DNA of 64,000 nucleotides from Dipteris shenzhenensis (taxonomy: Eukaryota; Polypodiophyta; Polypodiopsida; Gleicheniales): NCBI GenBank assembly GCA_047967505.1, contig CM106541.1; one strand, written 5' to 3'. The notes beneath the pieces were generated by a model. It ran no database searches, was not told the origin of the DNA, and worked only from the letters and a program-made list of their open reading frames with translations. Below, in pieces: positions 1 to 14,262 of this stretch. How positions within the stretch are numbered: the first letter of the stretch is position 1; each line of letters opens with the position of its first letter. Position numbers and translations under genes: made by a program.

Positions 1-3000
1 TAGCAGTGTGTTTTTTTACCGATGTGCATGACACTAGAGCAAAAATAGTATTTAATGCTCAATCGACCATGCAAAGGATATCCAATGGGCACACTACTTT
101 TCCTACGCGTCAACCTAGGTGGTATTAAAATGTTCTCAAAGAGCCACACCCATCCGATAAGTACTTGGTCAAATAACATACCTAAGGGCATGTTTTTTTG
201 CGGATGTGCATATCACTACCGGAAAAACGTTGTATAATGCGTGATCGACCATGCAAAGCATATCCGATGGTCAGAATACTTTGCACGCACCTCAACCTAG
301 TTCAAAGAGACTTTCATGCAAAGTGGAGCCCCCATCAAATAAGTACTTGTTTGAGTAACACACCTAGGACTGTGTTTTCTTATGGTTGTGCATGACACTA
401 AGGCAAAAAACGGTGTTTTATGCTTGATCGACAATGCAAAGCATATCCGATGGGCACAAGACTTTGCACACACCTTCAACTAGGTGGAATTGACTTACAT
501 GCAAAGTGGAATTCCCATCGCATAAGTACTTGATCGGATAACACACCTAGCAGCGTGTTTTTTTACGGATCTACATGACAGTAAGGCAAAAATGGTATTT
601 AATGCTCGATCGACCATGCAAAGCATATCCGATGGGCACAATGCTTTTACTACGCCTTAACCTAGGTGGTATTGAAATTTTTTCAAAGAGGCACACCCAT
701 TCAATAAGTACTTGGTCAGACAACATACCTAAGGGCGTATTTTTTTCAAGATAAGCATATCACTACCGGAAAAACGTTGTATAATGCGTGATTGACCATG
801 CAAAGCATATTCGATGGTGACAATAATTAGCATGCACCTCAACCTAGTTTAAATGGACATGCGTGCAAAGTGGAGCCCCCATCCGATAAGTACTTGTTTG
901 AATAACACACCTACGACCGTGTTGTTTTATGGTTGTGCATGACACTAAGGCAAAAACAGTGTTTTATGCTTGATCGGCAATGCAAAGCATATCCGATGGG
1001 TACAATACTTTGCACACACCTTCAACTAGGTGGAATTGACTTACCTGCAAAGTGGCACACCCATCCCATAAGTACTTGATCGGATAACATACCTAGTAGC
1101 GTGTTGTTTTACGGATGTGCATGACACTAGAGCAAACATAGTATTTAATGCTCGATTGACCATGCAAAGGATATCCGATGGGCACAACACTTTTCCTATG
1201 CCTCAACCTAGGTGGTATTGAAATGTTCTCAAAGAGCCACACTCATCCGAAAAGTACTTGGTCAAATAACATACCTAAGGACGTGTTTTTTTGTGGATGT
1301 GCATATCACTACGGGAAAAACGGTGGATAAGGTGTGATCGACCATGCAAAGCATATCGGATGGTCACAATACTTTGCACGAACCTCAACCTAGTTGAAAA
1401 ATACTTGCGTGCAAAGTGGAGCCCCTATCTAAGAAGTACTTGTTTGAATAACACACCTAGGACCGTGTTTTTTTATGGTTGTGCATGAAAATAAGGCAAA
1501 AACGGTGTTTTATGCTTGTCGACAATGCAAAGCATATCCGATGGGCACAGTACTTTGTACACACCTTCAGCTAGGTGGAATTCACTTACATGCAAAGTGG
1601 CATTCCCATCGCATTAGTACTTGATCGGATAACACACTTAGCAGCGTGTTTTTTTACGGGTGTGCATGACACTAAGGCAAAAATGGTATTTAGTGCTCGA
1701 TCGACCATGCAAAGTATATCCGATGGGCACAATTATTTTCCTACGCATTCACCTAGGTGGTATTGAAATGTCCTCAAAGAGGCACACCCATGCGATAAGT
1801 ACTTGGGCAGATAACATACCTAAGGGTGTGTTTTTTTGCGGATGTGCATATCACTACCGGAAAAACTAAGGCAAAAATGGTGTTTTATGCTTGATCGACA
1901 ATGCAAAGCATGTATGATGGGCACAATACTTTGCACAAACCTTCAACTAGGTGGAATTGACTTACATGCAAAGTGGCGTGCCCATCCCATAAGTACTTGA
2001 TCGGATAACATACCCAGCAGCGTGTTGTTTTACGAATGTGCATGACACTAGAGCAAACATTGTATTGAATGCTCGATCGACCATGCAAAGGATATCCCAT
2101 GGGCACAACACTTTTCCTACACCTCAACCTAGGTGGTATTGAAATGCTCTCAAAGAGGCACACCCATCCGATAAGTACTTGGTCAAATAACATACCTAAG
2201 GGCGTGTTTTTTTGTGGATGTGCATTTCACTATGGGAAAAATGGTGGATAATGTGTGATCGACCATGCAAAGCATATCCGATGGTCACAATACTTTGCAC
2301 GCACCTCAAACTAGTTGAAACGGACTTGCATGCAAAGTGGAGCCCCCATCTGAGAAGTACTTGTTTAAATAACACACCTAGGACCGTGTTTTTTAATGGT
2401 TGTGCATGACACTAAGGCAAAAACAGTGTTTTATGCTTGATCAACAATGCAAAGCATATCCGATGAGTACAATACTTTGCACACACCGTAAAATAGGTGG
2501 AATTGACTTACATGAAAAGTGGCATGCGCATCCCATAAGTACTTGATCGGATAACATACCTAGCGGCGTGTTTTTTCAGATGTGCATGACACCAAGTCAA
2601 AAATGGTGTTTAATAATCGATCGACCATGCAAAGCATATCCGATGGGCACAATACTTTTCCTACCCCTCAACTTAGGTGGTATTGACATGTTTTCAAACA
2701 CGCACACCGATCCGATAAGTACATGGTCAGATAACACACCTAAGGGCGTGTTTTTTTGCGGATGTGCATATCATTAGGAGAAAAACGGTGTGCAATGCAT
2801 ATACGACCATGCAAAGCATATCCAATTATTACAATACTTTGCACGCAACTCAAACTAGTTAAAGGATACTATCGTGCAAAGTGGAGCCCCCATAGTACTT
2901 GTTTGAATAACACACCTAGGATTGTGTTTTTTTATGGTTGTGCATTACACTAGAGAAAAAATGGTGTTTTATGCTTCATCGACAATGAAAAGCATATTCG

Positions 3001-6000
3001 ATGGGCATAATACTTTGCACACACCTTAAAATAGGTGGAATTGACTTACATGCAAAGTGGCATGCCCATCCCATAAGTACTTGATCGGATAGCATACCTA
3101 GCAGCGTGTTTTTTCACGGATGTGCATGACACGAAGGCAAAAATGGTATTTAATGTTGGATCAACCATGCAAAGCATATATGATGGGCATAATACTTTTC
3201 CTACCCCTCAACCTAGGTGGTATTGACATGTTTTCAAACACGCACACCCACCCGATAAGTACTTGGTCAGATAACACACCTAAGGGCATGTTTTTTTGCA
3301 GATGTGCATATCACTAGGGGAAAAACGGTGTATAATTCGTGATCGACCATGCAAAGCATATCCAATGGTCACAATACTTTGCACGCACCTAACCTAGTTG
3401 AAAGATACTTGCGTGCAAAGTGGAGCCCCCATCCGATAAGTACTTGTTTGAATAACACACTTAGGACCGTGTTTTTTTATGGTTGTGCATTACAGTAAGG
3501 CAAGAACGGTGTTTTATGCTTGATCGACAATGCAAAGCATATCTGATGGGCATCATACCTTGTACACACCTTGAAATAGGTGAAATTGAATTACATGCAA
3601 AGTGGAGCGCCCATCCCATAAGTACTTGATCGAATAACATACCTAGCAGCGTGTTTTTTTACGGATGTGCATGACACTAGAGCAAAAATGGCATTTAATG
3701 CTCGATCGACCATGCAAAGGATATTCGATGGGGACAATACATTTCCTATGCCTCAACCTAGGTGGTATGAAAATGTTCTCAAACACGCATACCCATCCGA
3801 TAAGTACTTGGTCAGATAACATACCTAAGTGCGTGTTTTTTTGCGGATGTGCATATCACTACGGTAAAAACGGTGCATAATGCGTGATCGACCATGCAAA
3901 GCACATCCAATGGTCACAATACTTTGCAGGAACCTCAACCTAGTTGAAACGGACTTGCATGAAAAGTGGAGCGCCCATCCCATAAGTACTTGATCAAATA
4001 ACATACCTAAGCGCATGTTTTTTACAGATGTTCATGACACTATGGCAAAAACAGTGTTTTATGCTTGATCGACAATGCGAAGCATATCCGATGTACATAA
4101 TACTTTTCATACACCTTAAACTAGGTGAAATTGACTTACATGCAAAGTGGAGCGCCCATCCCATAAGTACTTGATCGGATAACATACCTAGTAGCGTGTT
4201 TTTTTACGAATGTGCATGACACAATCAAAAATAGTATTTAATGCTCGATCGACCATGCAAAGGATATCTGATGGGCACAATACTTTTTCTACACCTCAAC
4301 CTAGGTGGTATTGAAATGTTCTCAAAGATGCACACCCATCCGATAAGTACTTGGTTAGATAACACACCTAGGATCGTGTTTTTTTATGGTTGTGCATTAC
4401 ACTAGAGCAAAAATGGTGTTTTATGCTTCATCGACAATGCAAAGCATATCCGATGGGCATATTACTTTGCACACACCTTAAACTAGGTGGAATTGACTTA
4501 CATGCAAAGTGGCATGCCCATCCCTTAAGTACTTGATCGGATAGCATACCTAGCAGCGTGTTTTTTCATGGATGTGCATGACACCAAGGCAAAAATGGTA
4601 TTTAATGATGGATCGACCATGCAAAGCATATCTGATGGGCACAATACTTTTCCTACCACTCAACCTAGGTGGTATTGACATGTTTTCAAACACACACACC
4701 CACCCGATAAGTACTTGGTCAGATAACACACCTAAGGGCGTGTTTTTTTGCGGATGTGCATATCACTACCGGAAAAACGTTGTATAATGCGTGATCGACT
4801 AAGCAAAGCATATCCGATGGTGACAATACTTTTCACGCACCTCAACCTAGTTGAAACCGACTTGGGTGCAAAGTGGAGCCCCCATCCGATAAGTACTTGT
4901 TTGAATAACACACCTAGGACCGTGTTTTTTTATGGTTGTGCGTGACACTAATGCAAAAAACGGTGTTTTATGCTTGATCGACAATGCAAAGCATATCCGA
5001 TGGGCACAATACTTTGCACACACCTTCAAATAGGTGGAATTGACTTACATGCAAAGTGACATTCGCATCTCATAAGTACTTGATCGGATAACAAACCTAG
5101 CAGCATGTTTTTTTACGGATGTGCATGACACTAAGGCAAAAATGGTATTTAATGTTCGATCGACCATGCAAAGCATATCCGATGGGCACAATACTTTTCC
5201 TACGCCTTAAACTAGGTGGTATTGAAATGTTCTCAAAGAGGCACACCCATCCGATAAGTACTTAGTCAGATAACATACCTAAGGGCTTGTTTTTTTGCAG
5301 ATGTGCATATCACTACCGGAAAAACGTTGTATAATGCATGATGGACCATGTAAAGCATATCCGATGGTGACAATACTTTGCACACACCTCAACCTAGTTG
5401 AAACACACTTGTGTGCATAGTGAAGCCCCCATCTGATAAGTACTTGTTTGAATAACACACCTAGGACCATGTTTTTTTATGGTTGTGCATGACACAAAGG
5501 CAAAAACGGTGTTTTATGCTTTATCGACAATGCAAAGCATATCCGATGGGCACAATACTTTGCACACACCTTCAACTAGGTGGAATTGACTTACATGCAA
5601 AGTGGCATGCACATCCCATAAGTACTTGATCGGATAACATACCTAGCAGCGTGTTGTTTTATGGATGTGCATGAAACTAGAGCAAAAATAGTATTTATTG
5701 CTCGATCCACCATGCAAAGGATATCTGATGGGCACAACACTTTTCCTATGCCTCAACCTAGGTGGTATTGAAATATCTCAAAGGGGCACACCCATCCAAT
5801 AAGTACTTGGTCAAATAACATACCTAAGGGCGTGTTTTTTTATGGATGTGCATATCACTACGGGAAAAATGGTGGATAATGTGTCATCGGCCATGCAAAG
5901 CATATCCGATGGTCACAATACTTTGCATGAACCTCAACCTAGTTGAAAGAAACTTGCGTGAAAAGTGGAGCCCCTGTCTGAGAAGTACTTTTTTGAATAA

Positions 6001-9000
6001 CACACCTAGGACCGTGTTTTAGTAGCATGTTTTTTTACGGATGTGCATGACACTAGAGCAAAAATGGTATTTAATGCTCGATCGACAATGCAAAGGATAT
6101 CCGATGGGCACAATACTTTTCCTATGCCTCAACCTAGGTGGCATTGACATGTTCTCAAAGGGGCACACCGATCAGATAAGTACTTGGTTGGATAACACAC
6201 CTAAGGGCGTGTTTTTTACGGATGTGCATATCACTAGGGAAAAAATGGTGTATAATGCGTAATCAACCATGCAAAGCATATCCGATGGTCACAATACTTT
6301 GCACGCACCTCAAACGAGTTGAGAGAGACTTGCATGCAAAGTGGAGCCCCCATCTGAGAAGTACTTGTTTGAATAACACACCTAGGACCGTGTTTTTTTA
6401 TGGTTCTACATGATGCTAAGGAAAAAATAGTGTTTTATGCTTGATCAACAATGCAAAGCATATCCGATGAGTACAATACTTTGCACACACCTTAAACTAG
6501 GTGGAATTGACTTACATGCAAATTGGCATGCGCATCCCATAAGTACTTGATTGGATAACATACCTAGCAGCGTGTTTTTTTGGATGTGCATGACACCACG
6601 GCCAAAATGGTATTTAATGCTCGATCGACCATGCAAAGCATATCCGATGGGGACAATACTTTTCCTATGCCTCAACCTAGGTGGTTTTTTATGGTTCTGC
6701 ATGACACTAAGGAAAAAACAGTGTTTTATGCTTGATCAACAATGCAAAGCATATCCGATGAGTACAATACTTTGCACACGCCTTAAACTAGGTGGAATTG
6801 ACTTACATGCAAAGTGGCATGCGCATCCCATAAGTAGTTGATCGGATAACATACCTAGCAGCGTGTTTTTTCGGATGTGCATGACACCAAGGCAAAAATG
6901 GTATTTAATGCTTGATCGACCATGCAAAGCATATCCGATGGGCACATTACTTTTCCTACCCCTCAAATTACGTGATATTGACATGTTTTCAAACAGGCAC
7001 ACCCATCCGATAAGTACATGGTCAGATAACACACCTAAGGGCGTGTTTTTTTGCGGATGTGCATATCACTAGGGGAAAAACGGTATACAATGCGTGATCG
7101 ACCATGCAAAGCATATCGAATGGTTACAATACTTTGCACGCACCTCAACCTAGCTGAAAGATACTTGCGTGCAAAGTGGAGCCCCCATCCGATAAGTACT
7201 TGTTTGAATAACACACCTAGGATCTTATTTTTTTAGGGTTGTGCATTACACTAGAGCAAAAATGGTGTTTTATGCTTCATCGACAATGTAAAGCATATCC
7301 GATGGGCATAATACTTTGCACACACCTTAAACTAGGTGGAATTGACTTACATGCAAAGTGGCATGGCCATCCCATAAGTACTTGATCGGATAGCATACCT
7401 AGCAGCGTGGTTTTTCACGGATGTGCATGACACCAAGGCAAAAATGGTATTTAATGCTAGATCAACCATGCAAAGCATATACGATGGGCACAATACTTTT
7501 CCTACACCTCAACCTAGGTGGTATTGACATGTTTTCAAACACGCACACCCATCCGATAAGTACTTGGTCAGATAACACACCTAAGGGCGTGTTTTTTTGC
7601 GGATGTGCATATCACTATGGGAAAAAACAGTGTATAATGCGTGATCGACCATGCAAAGCATATCCAATGGTCACAATACTTTGCACACACCTCAACCTAG
7701 TTGAAAGATACTTGCGTGCAAAGTGGAGCCCCCATCCGATAAGTACTTGTTTGAATAACACACCTAGGACCGTGTTTTTTTATGGTTGTGGATTACTCTA
7801 AGGCAAAAACGGTGTTTTATGCTTGATCGACAATGCAAAGCATATTCGATGGGCACAATACTTTGCACACACCTTCAACTAGGTTGAAATGACTTACATG
7901 CAAAGTGGGGTGCCCATCCCTGAAGTACTTGATCGGATAACATACCTAGCAGCATGTTTTTTTACGGATGTGCATGACACTAGAGCAAAAATAGTATTTA
8001 ATGCTCGATCGAGCATGCAAAGGATATCCTATGGGCACAAGAATTTTCCTACACCTCAACCTAGGTGGTTTTGAAATGTTCTCAAATAGGCACACCCATC
8101 CGATACGTACTTGGTCGGATAACATACCTAAGGGCATGTTTTTTTGGGGATGTGCATTTCACTACGGGAAAAACGGTGGATAATGCGTGATCAACCATGC
8201 AAAGCATATCCGATGGTCACAATACTTTGCACGCACCTCAACCTAGTCGAAACGGACTTGCCTGGAAAGTGGAGCGCCCATCCCATAAGTACTTGATCGA
8301 ATAACATACCTAGCAGTGTGTCTTTTTATGTATGTGCATGACACTAAGGCAAAAACGGTGTTTTATGCTTGATCGACAATGCAAAGCAAATCAGATGGGC
8401 ACAATACTTTGCACACACCTTCAACTAGGTGGAGTTAACTTACATGAAAAGTGGCGTGCCCATGCCATAAGTACTTGATCGGATAACATACCTACCAGCG
8501 TGTTTTTTTCCGGATGTGCATGACACTAGAGCAAAAATGGTATTTAATGCTTGATCGACAATGCAAAGGATATCCGATGGAAAAAATACTTTTTCTATGC
8601 CTCAACCTAGGTAGTATTGACATGTTCAGAAAGAGGCACACTCGTCGAATAAGTACTTGGTTGGATAACACACCTAAGGGCCTGTTTTTTTACGGATGTG
8701 CATATCACTAGGGGAAAAATGCTGTATAATGCGTGATCGACCATGCAAAGCATATCTGATGGTCACAGTACTTTGCACGCACCTCAACCTAGGTGAAACC
8801 AACTTGCATGGAAAGTGGATCCCCAATCTGAGAAGTACTTGTTTGAATAACACACCTAGGACCGTGTTTTTTTATGGTTGTGCATGACACTATGGTAAAA
8901 ACGGTGTTTTATGCTTGATCGACAATGCAAAGCATATCCGATGGGTACAATACTTTGCACACACCTAAAAATAGGTGGAATTGACTTACATGCAAATTGG

Positions 9001-11145
9001 CATGCCCATTCCATAAGTACTTGATCAGATAACATACCTAGCAGCGTGTTTTTTTCGGATGTGCATGACGCCATGACAAAAATGGTATTTAATGCTCGAT
9101 CAACCATGCAAAGCATATCCGATGGGCACAATACTTTTCCTACACCTCAACCTACGTGGCATTGAGATGTTTTCAGATAGGCACACCCATCCAATAATTA
9201 CTTGGTCAGATAACACACCTAAGGGCATGTTTTTTTGTGGATGTGCATATCACTAGGAAAAAAACAGTGTATAATGCGTGATCGGCCATGCAAAGCATAT
9301 CCGATGGTCACAATACTTTGCATGAACCTCAACCTAGATGAAACCAACTTGCATGCAAAGTGGAGCCCCCATCTGAGAAGTACTTGTTTAAATAACACAC
9401 CTAGGACGTGTTCTTTTATGGTTGTAAGGCAAAAACGGTGTTTTATGCTTGATCAACAATGCAAAGCATATCCGATGGGCACAATACTTTGCACACACCT
9501 TCAACTAGGTGGAATGGACTTAGATGCAAAGTGGCGTGCCCATCCCATAAGTACTTGATTGGATAACATACCTAGCAGCATGTTTTTTTATGGATGTGCA
9601 TGACACTAGAGCAAAAATAGTATTTAATGCTTGATTGACCATGCAAAGGATATCCGATGGGCACAATAATTTTCCTAAACCTCAACATAGGTGGTATTGA
9701 AATGTTCTCAAAGAGGCACACCCATCCGATAAGTACTTGGTCAGATAACATACCTAAGGGCGTGTTTTTTTGTGGATGTGCGTATCACTATGGGAAAAAC
9801 GGTGGATAATGCGTGATCGACCATGCCAAGCATATCCGATGGTCACAATACTTTGCACGCACCTCAACCTAGTTGAAACGGACTTGCGTACAAAGTGGAG
9901 CGCCTATCCCATAAGTACTTGATCGAATAACATACCTAGTTGCGTGTTTTTTTACGGATGTGCATGACACTAAGGCAGAAATGGTGTTTTATGCTTGATC
10001 GGCAATGCAAAGCATATCCGATGGGCACAATACGTTGCACACAACTTCAACTAGGTGGATTTCACTTACATTCAAAGTGGGGTGCCAATCCCATAAGTAC
10101 TTGATCGGATAACATACCTAGCAGCGTGTTTTTTTCGGATGTGCATGACACTAGAGCAAAAATGGTATTTAATGCTCGATCGACAATGGAAAGGATATCC
10201 GATGGGTAGAATACTTTTCCTATGCCTCAACCTAGGTGGTATTGACATGTTCTCAAAGAGGCACACCCATCATATAAGTACTTGGTTGCATGACATAGCT
10301 AAGGGCGTGTTTTTTTACGGATGTGCATATCGCTAGGGAAAAACGGTGTATAATCCATGGAGAATGCATGATCGACCATGAAAAGCGTATCTGATGGTGA
10401 CAATAGTTTGCAATCACCTCAACGTAGTTGAAACGGACTTGCATGCAAAGTGGAGCCCCCATCTGAGAAGTACTTGTTTGAATAACACACCTAGGACCGT
10501 GTTTTTTTTGTTGTGCATGACACTAAGGCAAAAACGGTGGTTTATGCTTGATCGACAATGCAAAGCATATCCAATGGGTACAATACTTTGCAAACAACTT
10601 AAACTAGGTGGAATTGACTTACATGCAAAGTGGCATGCCCATCCCATAAGTACTTGATCGAATAACATAACTACCAGCGTGTTTTTTTACGGATGTGCAT
10701 GACACTAAGGCAAAAATGGTATTTAATGCTCGATCAACCATGCAAAGAATATCCGATGGGCACAATACTTTTCTTATGCCTCAACCTCGGTGGTATTGAC
10801 TTGTTTTCAAAGAGGCACACCCATCCGATAAGTACTTGGTCAGATAACACACCTAAGGGCATGTTTTTTTACAGATGTGCATATCATTAGGGGGAAAATG
10901 GTGTATAATGTGTGATCGACCATGCAAAGTGGAGCCCCCATCCGATAAGTACTTGTTTGAATAACACACCTAGGACCGTGTTTTTTATGGTTGTGTATGA
11001 CATTGAGGCACAAATGGGGTTTAATGCATGATATACCATGCAAAGCATATACGATGGGCACAATACTTTGCACGCACCTCAACATAGGTGTTATTGAGTT
11101 GCATGCAAAGTGGCGTGTCCATCTGATGAGTACTTGATTGGATAG
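1..11145. repeat. 182-bp-class satellite array with ~545-bp three-monomer higher-order repeat
   Basis: About 60 head-to-tail monomers of roughly 182 bp fill the first 11.1 kb, and the array enters from the left edge. Each monomer contains a core close to ATGCAAAGCATATCCGATGG, a CCTAGG-like block, the palindrome AAGTACTT or a near form, and a 6-7 base T run after GTG. Three types alternate. Type A has TGGTATTGAAATG and ends ACCTAAGGGCGTG. Type B begins CGGATGTGCATATCACTA and has GTGGAGCCCCCATC. Type C begins TGGTTGTGCATGACACTAAG and has TGGAATTGACTTACATG. The type-A landmark recurs at about 121, 668, 1214 and 1759, a period of 545-547. Monomer length and higher-order order resemble plant centromeric or heterochromatic satellites, but a centromeric role is inference. 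Open frames of up to 126 codons occur only because stops fall in phase; they are not genes. Confidence 0.95.
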
Positions 11146-11241
11146 CTTCTCCCACCAATAAATTATGTACTAATTAAAAATTATAATAAATGAGTAGATT
11201 ATTAAAAAGAGACTAATATATATGTTGCTAGTGCAGCTTGC

Positions 11242-11640
11242 TTGCAAAGGACTCTCACAAAGGAGATGGCTATAGATTTTGTTCCAGGGATGGATGTGAT
11301 TTTATGTAGCAAAAGAGAAGTAGTTGCATTTGCTACAATCCATGATAGTGATCCCAATTTAGTTTGCCACTTTCGAAGACTTGGTGAAGATAAGGTGGCA
11401 GTTACTGTATCAAAGATTCTTAGCGCACATGTTGAGCTAAAGTATAAATGTGGAGATATGGAAACACTTGGAGATGTTATGCCCTACAATACATCCAACA
11501 AATCATTTATAGCATGGGACAAAGATGAGACTTATGCAACAGACATTATCAAGAATACAAAGTGCACCACCTTGGATTTTACTATAGGGAACATTTTACA
11601 AATGAGATCATTTTGCAAATAAGACTGTAGCAGAAGGTGA
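11242..11640 (+). pseudogene. upstream ORF fragment of a DUF7869-type transposase-like gene
   Basis: A 126-codon open frame starts just after the satellite array and ends with TAA at 11622; the likely continuation, with Val-Ala-Glu-Gly-Glu, lies in another frame downstream. I recognise no named domain. Its position, strand and composition (Asp/Glu/Lys-rich, with an FVPGMDVILCS segment) suggest the 5' part of the transposase-like gene that follows, separated by frameshifts. It could be a separate small accessory ORF of the same element. No promoter or splice site could be assigned. Confidence 0.4.
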
Positions 11641-11765
11641 AGTATTGGGATTTGAACAAGTGGAGCAATGGTCATTGCATAGATGAGGATTCTAAAAGTC
11701 ATTGATGATGGTATGGTTGATAACATAACATCCTTATGTGATCCCTACTATGAGGTAGCAAGAAT

Positions 11766-14262
11766 ATGAGATGGAGCATGCAATTTTTAAACATGAGAAA
11801 GAGGCACATGGTTTTCAATGATAAAGACAAGGTATACTACAATATCAAAGGACCTAAAAAGCGTGCCCATGTGCCAGGCTCTATCACTTCAAATGTGGAT
11901 GATTTCAATGTACTCAATTATAGAAGTGACATCTTATCTAGAGTGGATGAGTTTCATTGGTTCCGAGAAACAAAATGATTTTAGAAGCAAAGCCTTATCT
12001 AGGGTGGATGAATTCTTGCACAGTGAGAAGGGCAAAGGTTTCAATAGCGATGTCTTGTCAAGTGTGGATGAGTTCATGCATATTAACAAACCTGGTGTCA
12101 ATCAAGCTTGTGGATTTGTGAAAGCCATGCAAGATGTCCCAATGAGTGATGTTCTCTCAGGACTGGAAGAGTTTCAAGGTTCTCAATACTCTCGTAGAAT
12201 ATTGAATTCATTGAATGGTCCTAAGAGTATGTTAAAAACAAGGATAAGATCAACAGAGGATTATTCAATATTTAACTTTGATTGTGATATGGCCAAGGAT
12301 GCAACGACCAATCATGGATGCTTGGTTACAAACAAATGTGAGGAGAAGAAGTGCATAAATACAGATAACAACGTGCACGAGGAACGAAAATGGTCATACA
12401 TATGCATGAAGAGAAAGCGAATCCAAGCAGATCCACAAAAGCAACCAAAGAGGAAGAGAGTCATGAAGGAGGAGAACATGTTAAATGCATTGGGATATCT
12501 ATGTTGCAAGCAAAGATGTATGCGCTTCATTGATCTTGCAGACATCAGGGAATGTAGAGGACACGTGTGGCAAAGAAGAGGAAGCGAAAGAAATGAATAC
12601 CTTCTCTCAAGTCTCTCTTGCTTTCTTCAAAATGGCAATAAAAGGCTAAGTTCAAGACAAAAGGTAAAACCTCTCGGAAATGGAAAAAAGATTTGCAATA
12701 AGGCATTTATTGGATTATCCCATGGTATATATTGGGATTTAGTCACCAAGGCAAAGGGCGGCAACAAATTTAGCATTCACGATAATAGAGGAAGGTCCAA
12801 AACAAGAATCTCAATAGCAATTTTGCAAGACTTCATACATGAAAATGCTTTACCCCAACCCCATATATCTACCAAACTCCCTAACGATGACGCGATCACT
12901 GAAATGCACCTTCCAATGGGATTGACAAAGCTCGAAGTATTTGACTCTATTGCAGAAAAGCAAAGGCAAAGAGGGGATGCCGTAGCTTCTTCTCATACTT
13001 TGTATACTCTTTGGAAGAAGAACTTTGGATATGTTAAAATCCCAAGGAGGCAAAAAATGTCAAAGTGCAATGTCTGTGATGATTTAAAGTGAGCGATTGA
13101 GAGTGCAACATGTCCAAATCAAAGGGAATTATACAAAAAAAACCAAAAATCTCATCATGACCTTATTCGACATTCCAGACAAAAATATGCATTTTGGAAG
13201 GAGCAAGCTATTTCGCATCCTGATGACTACATGTGCCTCATTGTAGATGGCATGGATCAGAATACAACAACATTGCCTCGTTTTGTTGCCACTCCACCTA
13301 AATTACAAGGAAAGCACTTTCTAAAGACACATCTATGTGGAGTGTTAGTGCATGGAATTAAGTTCTTTGTAGATATATGAATTGATTCCTTGCATCTACA
13401 TGATAGCAATCAAGTTGTAACATCTATTATGAAGGCAATTCGCAATGTACGTGCAGAAAAAGGTCGCCTACCACCAACTTTGAGAATACAAGCTGATAAT
13501 TGCTAGCGAGAAAATAAGAATGTACTCATGTTTGCATTCTGCTCCATGCTAGTTGCTCATCGAATCTTCAATGAGGTCGAATGTGGATTTTTGTATGTTG
13601 GGCATACACATGAGGATATCGATCAGGTTTTTAGCATAGTCTCAAGAGAGCTTAAATGTAAGGATGTGGAGACAATAGATGACTTGGTAAGAAGATGTGG
13701 TAGGCAAGTTGGTGGTCGTAAGGAAAGTACAGTATGTGAGAGGCTCAAAAGAATGTATGATTGGAAGAACTTCATTCTATCTTTCATACAAATGGGTGGT
13801 GATGCATTGATAGGTCATACCAATCCACACTACTTTCTTTTTTTTTTAAAGATGAAAAACCCGTAATGCAATGGCAACAGTATTCTCATGATACAAAATG
13901 GGAACCTAAAGAACCTTACAGTCTCTTAACTTCAATTCCTAGCAAGGAAAGGTATCCAACATGGGCTCCTATACAAGAATTCAATAAGAGGTCTAACTGT
14001 GAAATAGAAGGATTATTTATTACATACAAAGAGGAAATGTTTCGGAGATATCCTGATTCGAAGCCTACTTGGAGAGAACACACTACCACTGTAATTAACA
14101 AGACATGAAATTTAATAAAGGACCTTGAGAGAATGCGAGGCTCAAAGGATGTCAAGGAAGAATGCAATATGTTTTGGCCAAATGTTCATAACGATTTGCA
14201 CCCAGCTCTAGTCTTTGAAAATGAATTTGTATCATTACTCCCACGTCCCATATTGTGGACCT
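11766..14262 (+). pseudogene. DDE-type transposase-like protein of the DUF7869 kind, decayed
   Basis: One coding track runs through several lesions. A frame from 11818 stops at TGA 13090-13092. The same frame reopens and meets TGA at 13378-13380 and TAG at 13504-13506, then runs to 13866. A T-run of about ten bases (13838-13847) shifts it to the frame of 13866-14108, which hits another TGA and continues to about 14262. Diagnostic parts in order: a basic, Cys-rich stretch (LCCKQRCMRF), a CNVC knuckle before the first stop, the fold segment with VATPPKLQGKHFLKTH, the DNC-stop-RENKN motif where families of this kind usually have Trp, and GHTHEDIDQVFS near 13600. The likely role is DNA transposition by a DDE/RNase H-fold nuclease; the family name is from recall of the DNCWRENKN and GHTHEDID motifs. 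Copy 2 at 17739-18850 reads Arg where the first stop is and Trp where the second is, so these are real decay events. Terminal inverted repeats were not identified. Confidence 0.65.
11925..12175 (+). repeat. degenerate internal repeat encoding L-S-x-V-D-E-F motifs
   Basis: Four diverged units encode ILSRVDEF, ALSRVDEF, VLSSVDEF and VLSGLEEF, starting near 11929, 11989, 12049 and 12148. The first lies in a different frame from the other three, so a frameshift falls inside the repeat. This is the N-terminal part of the transposase-like gene. The motif may be a short binding peptide, but nothing in the sequence proves that. Confidence 0.6.

Noticed and set aside
1-11085. Many 60-126 codon ORFs on both strands in the first 11 kb, with common words such as CKAYPMGTILF
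   Set aside because: They recur with the satellite period and have no independent support; the ~182-bp monomer keeps stops in phase by chance.
1-11145. CRISPR-like regular repeats
   Set aside because: No unique spacers; the whole unit repeats, and the setting is a eukaryotic satellite.
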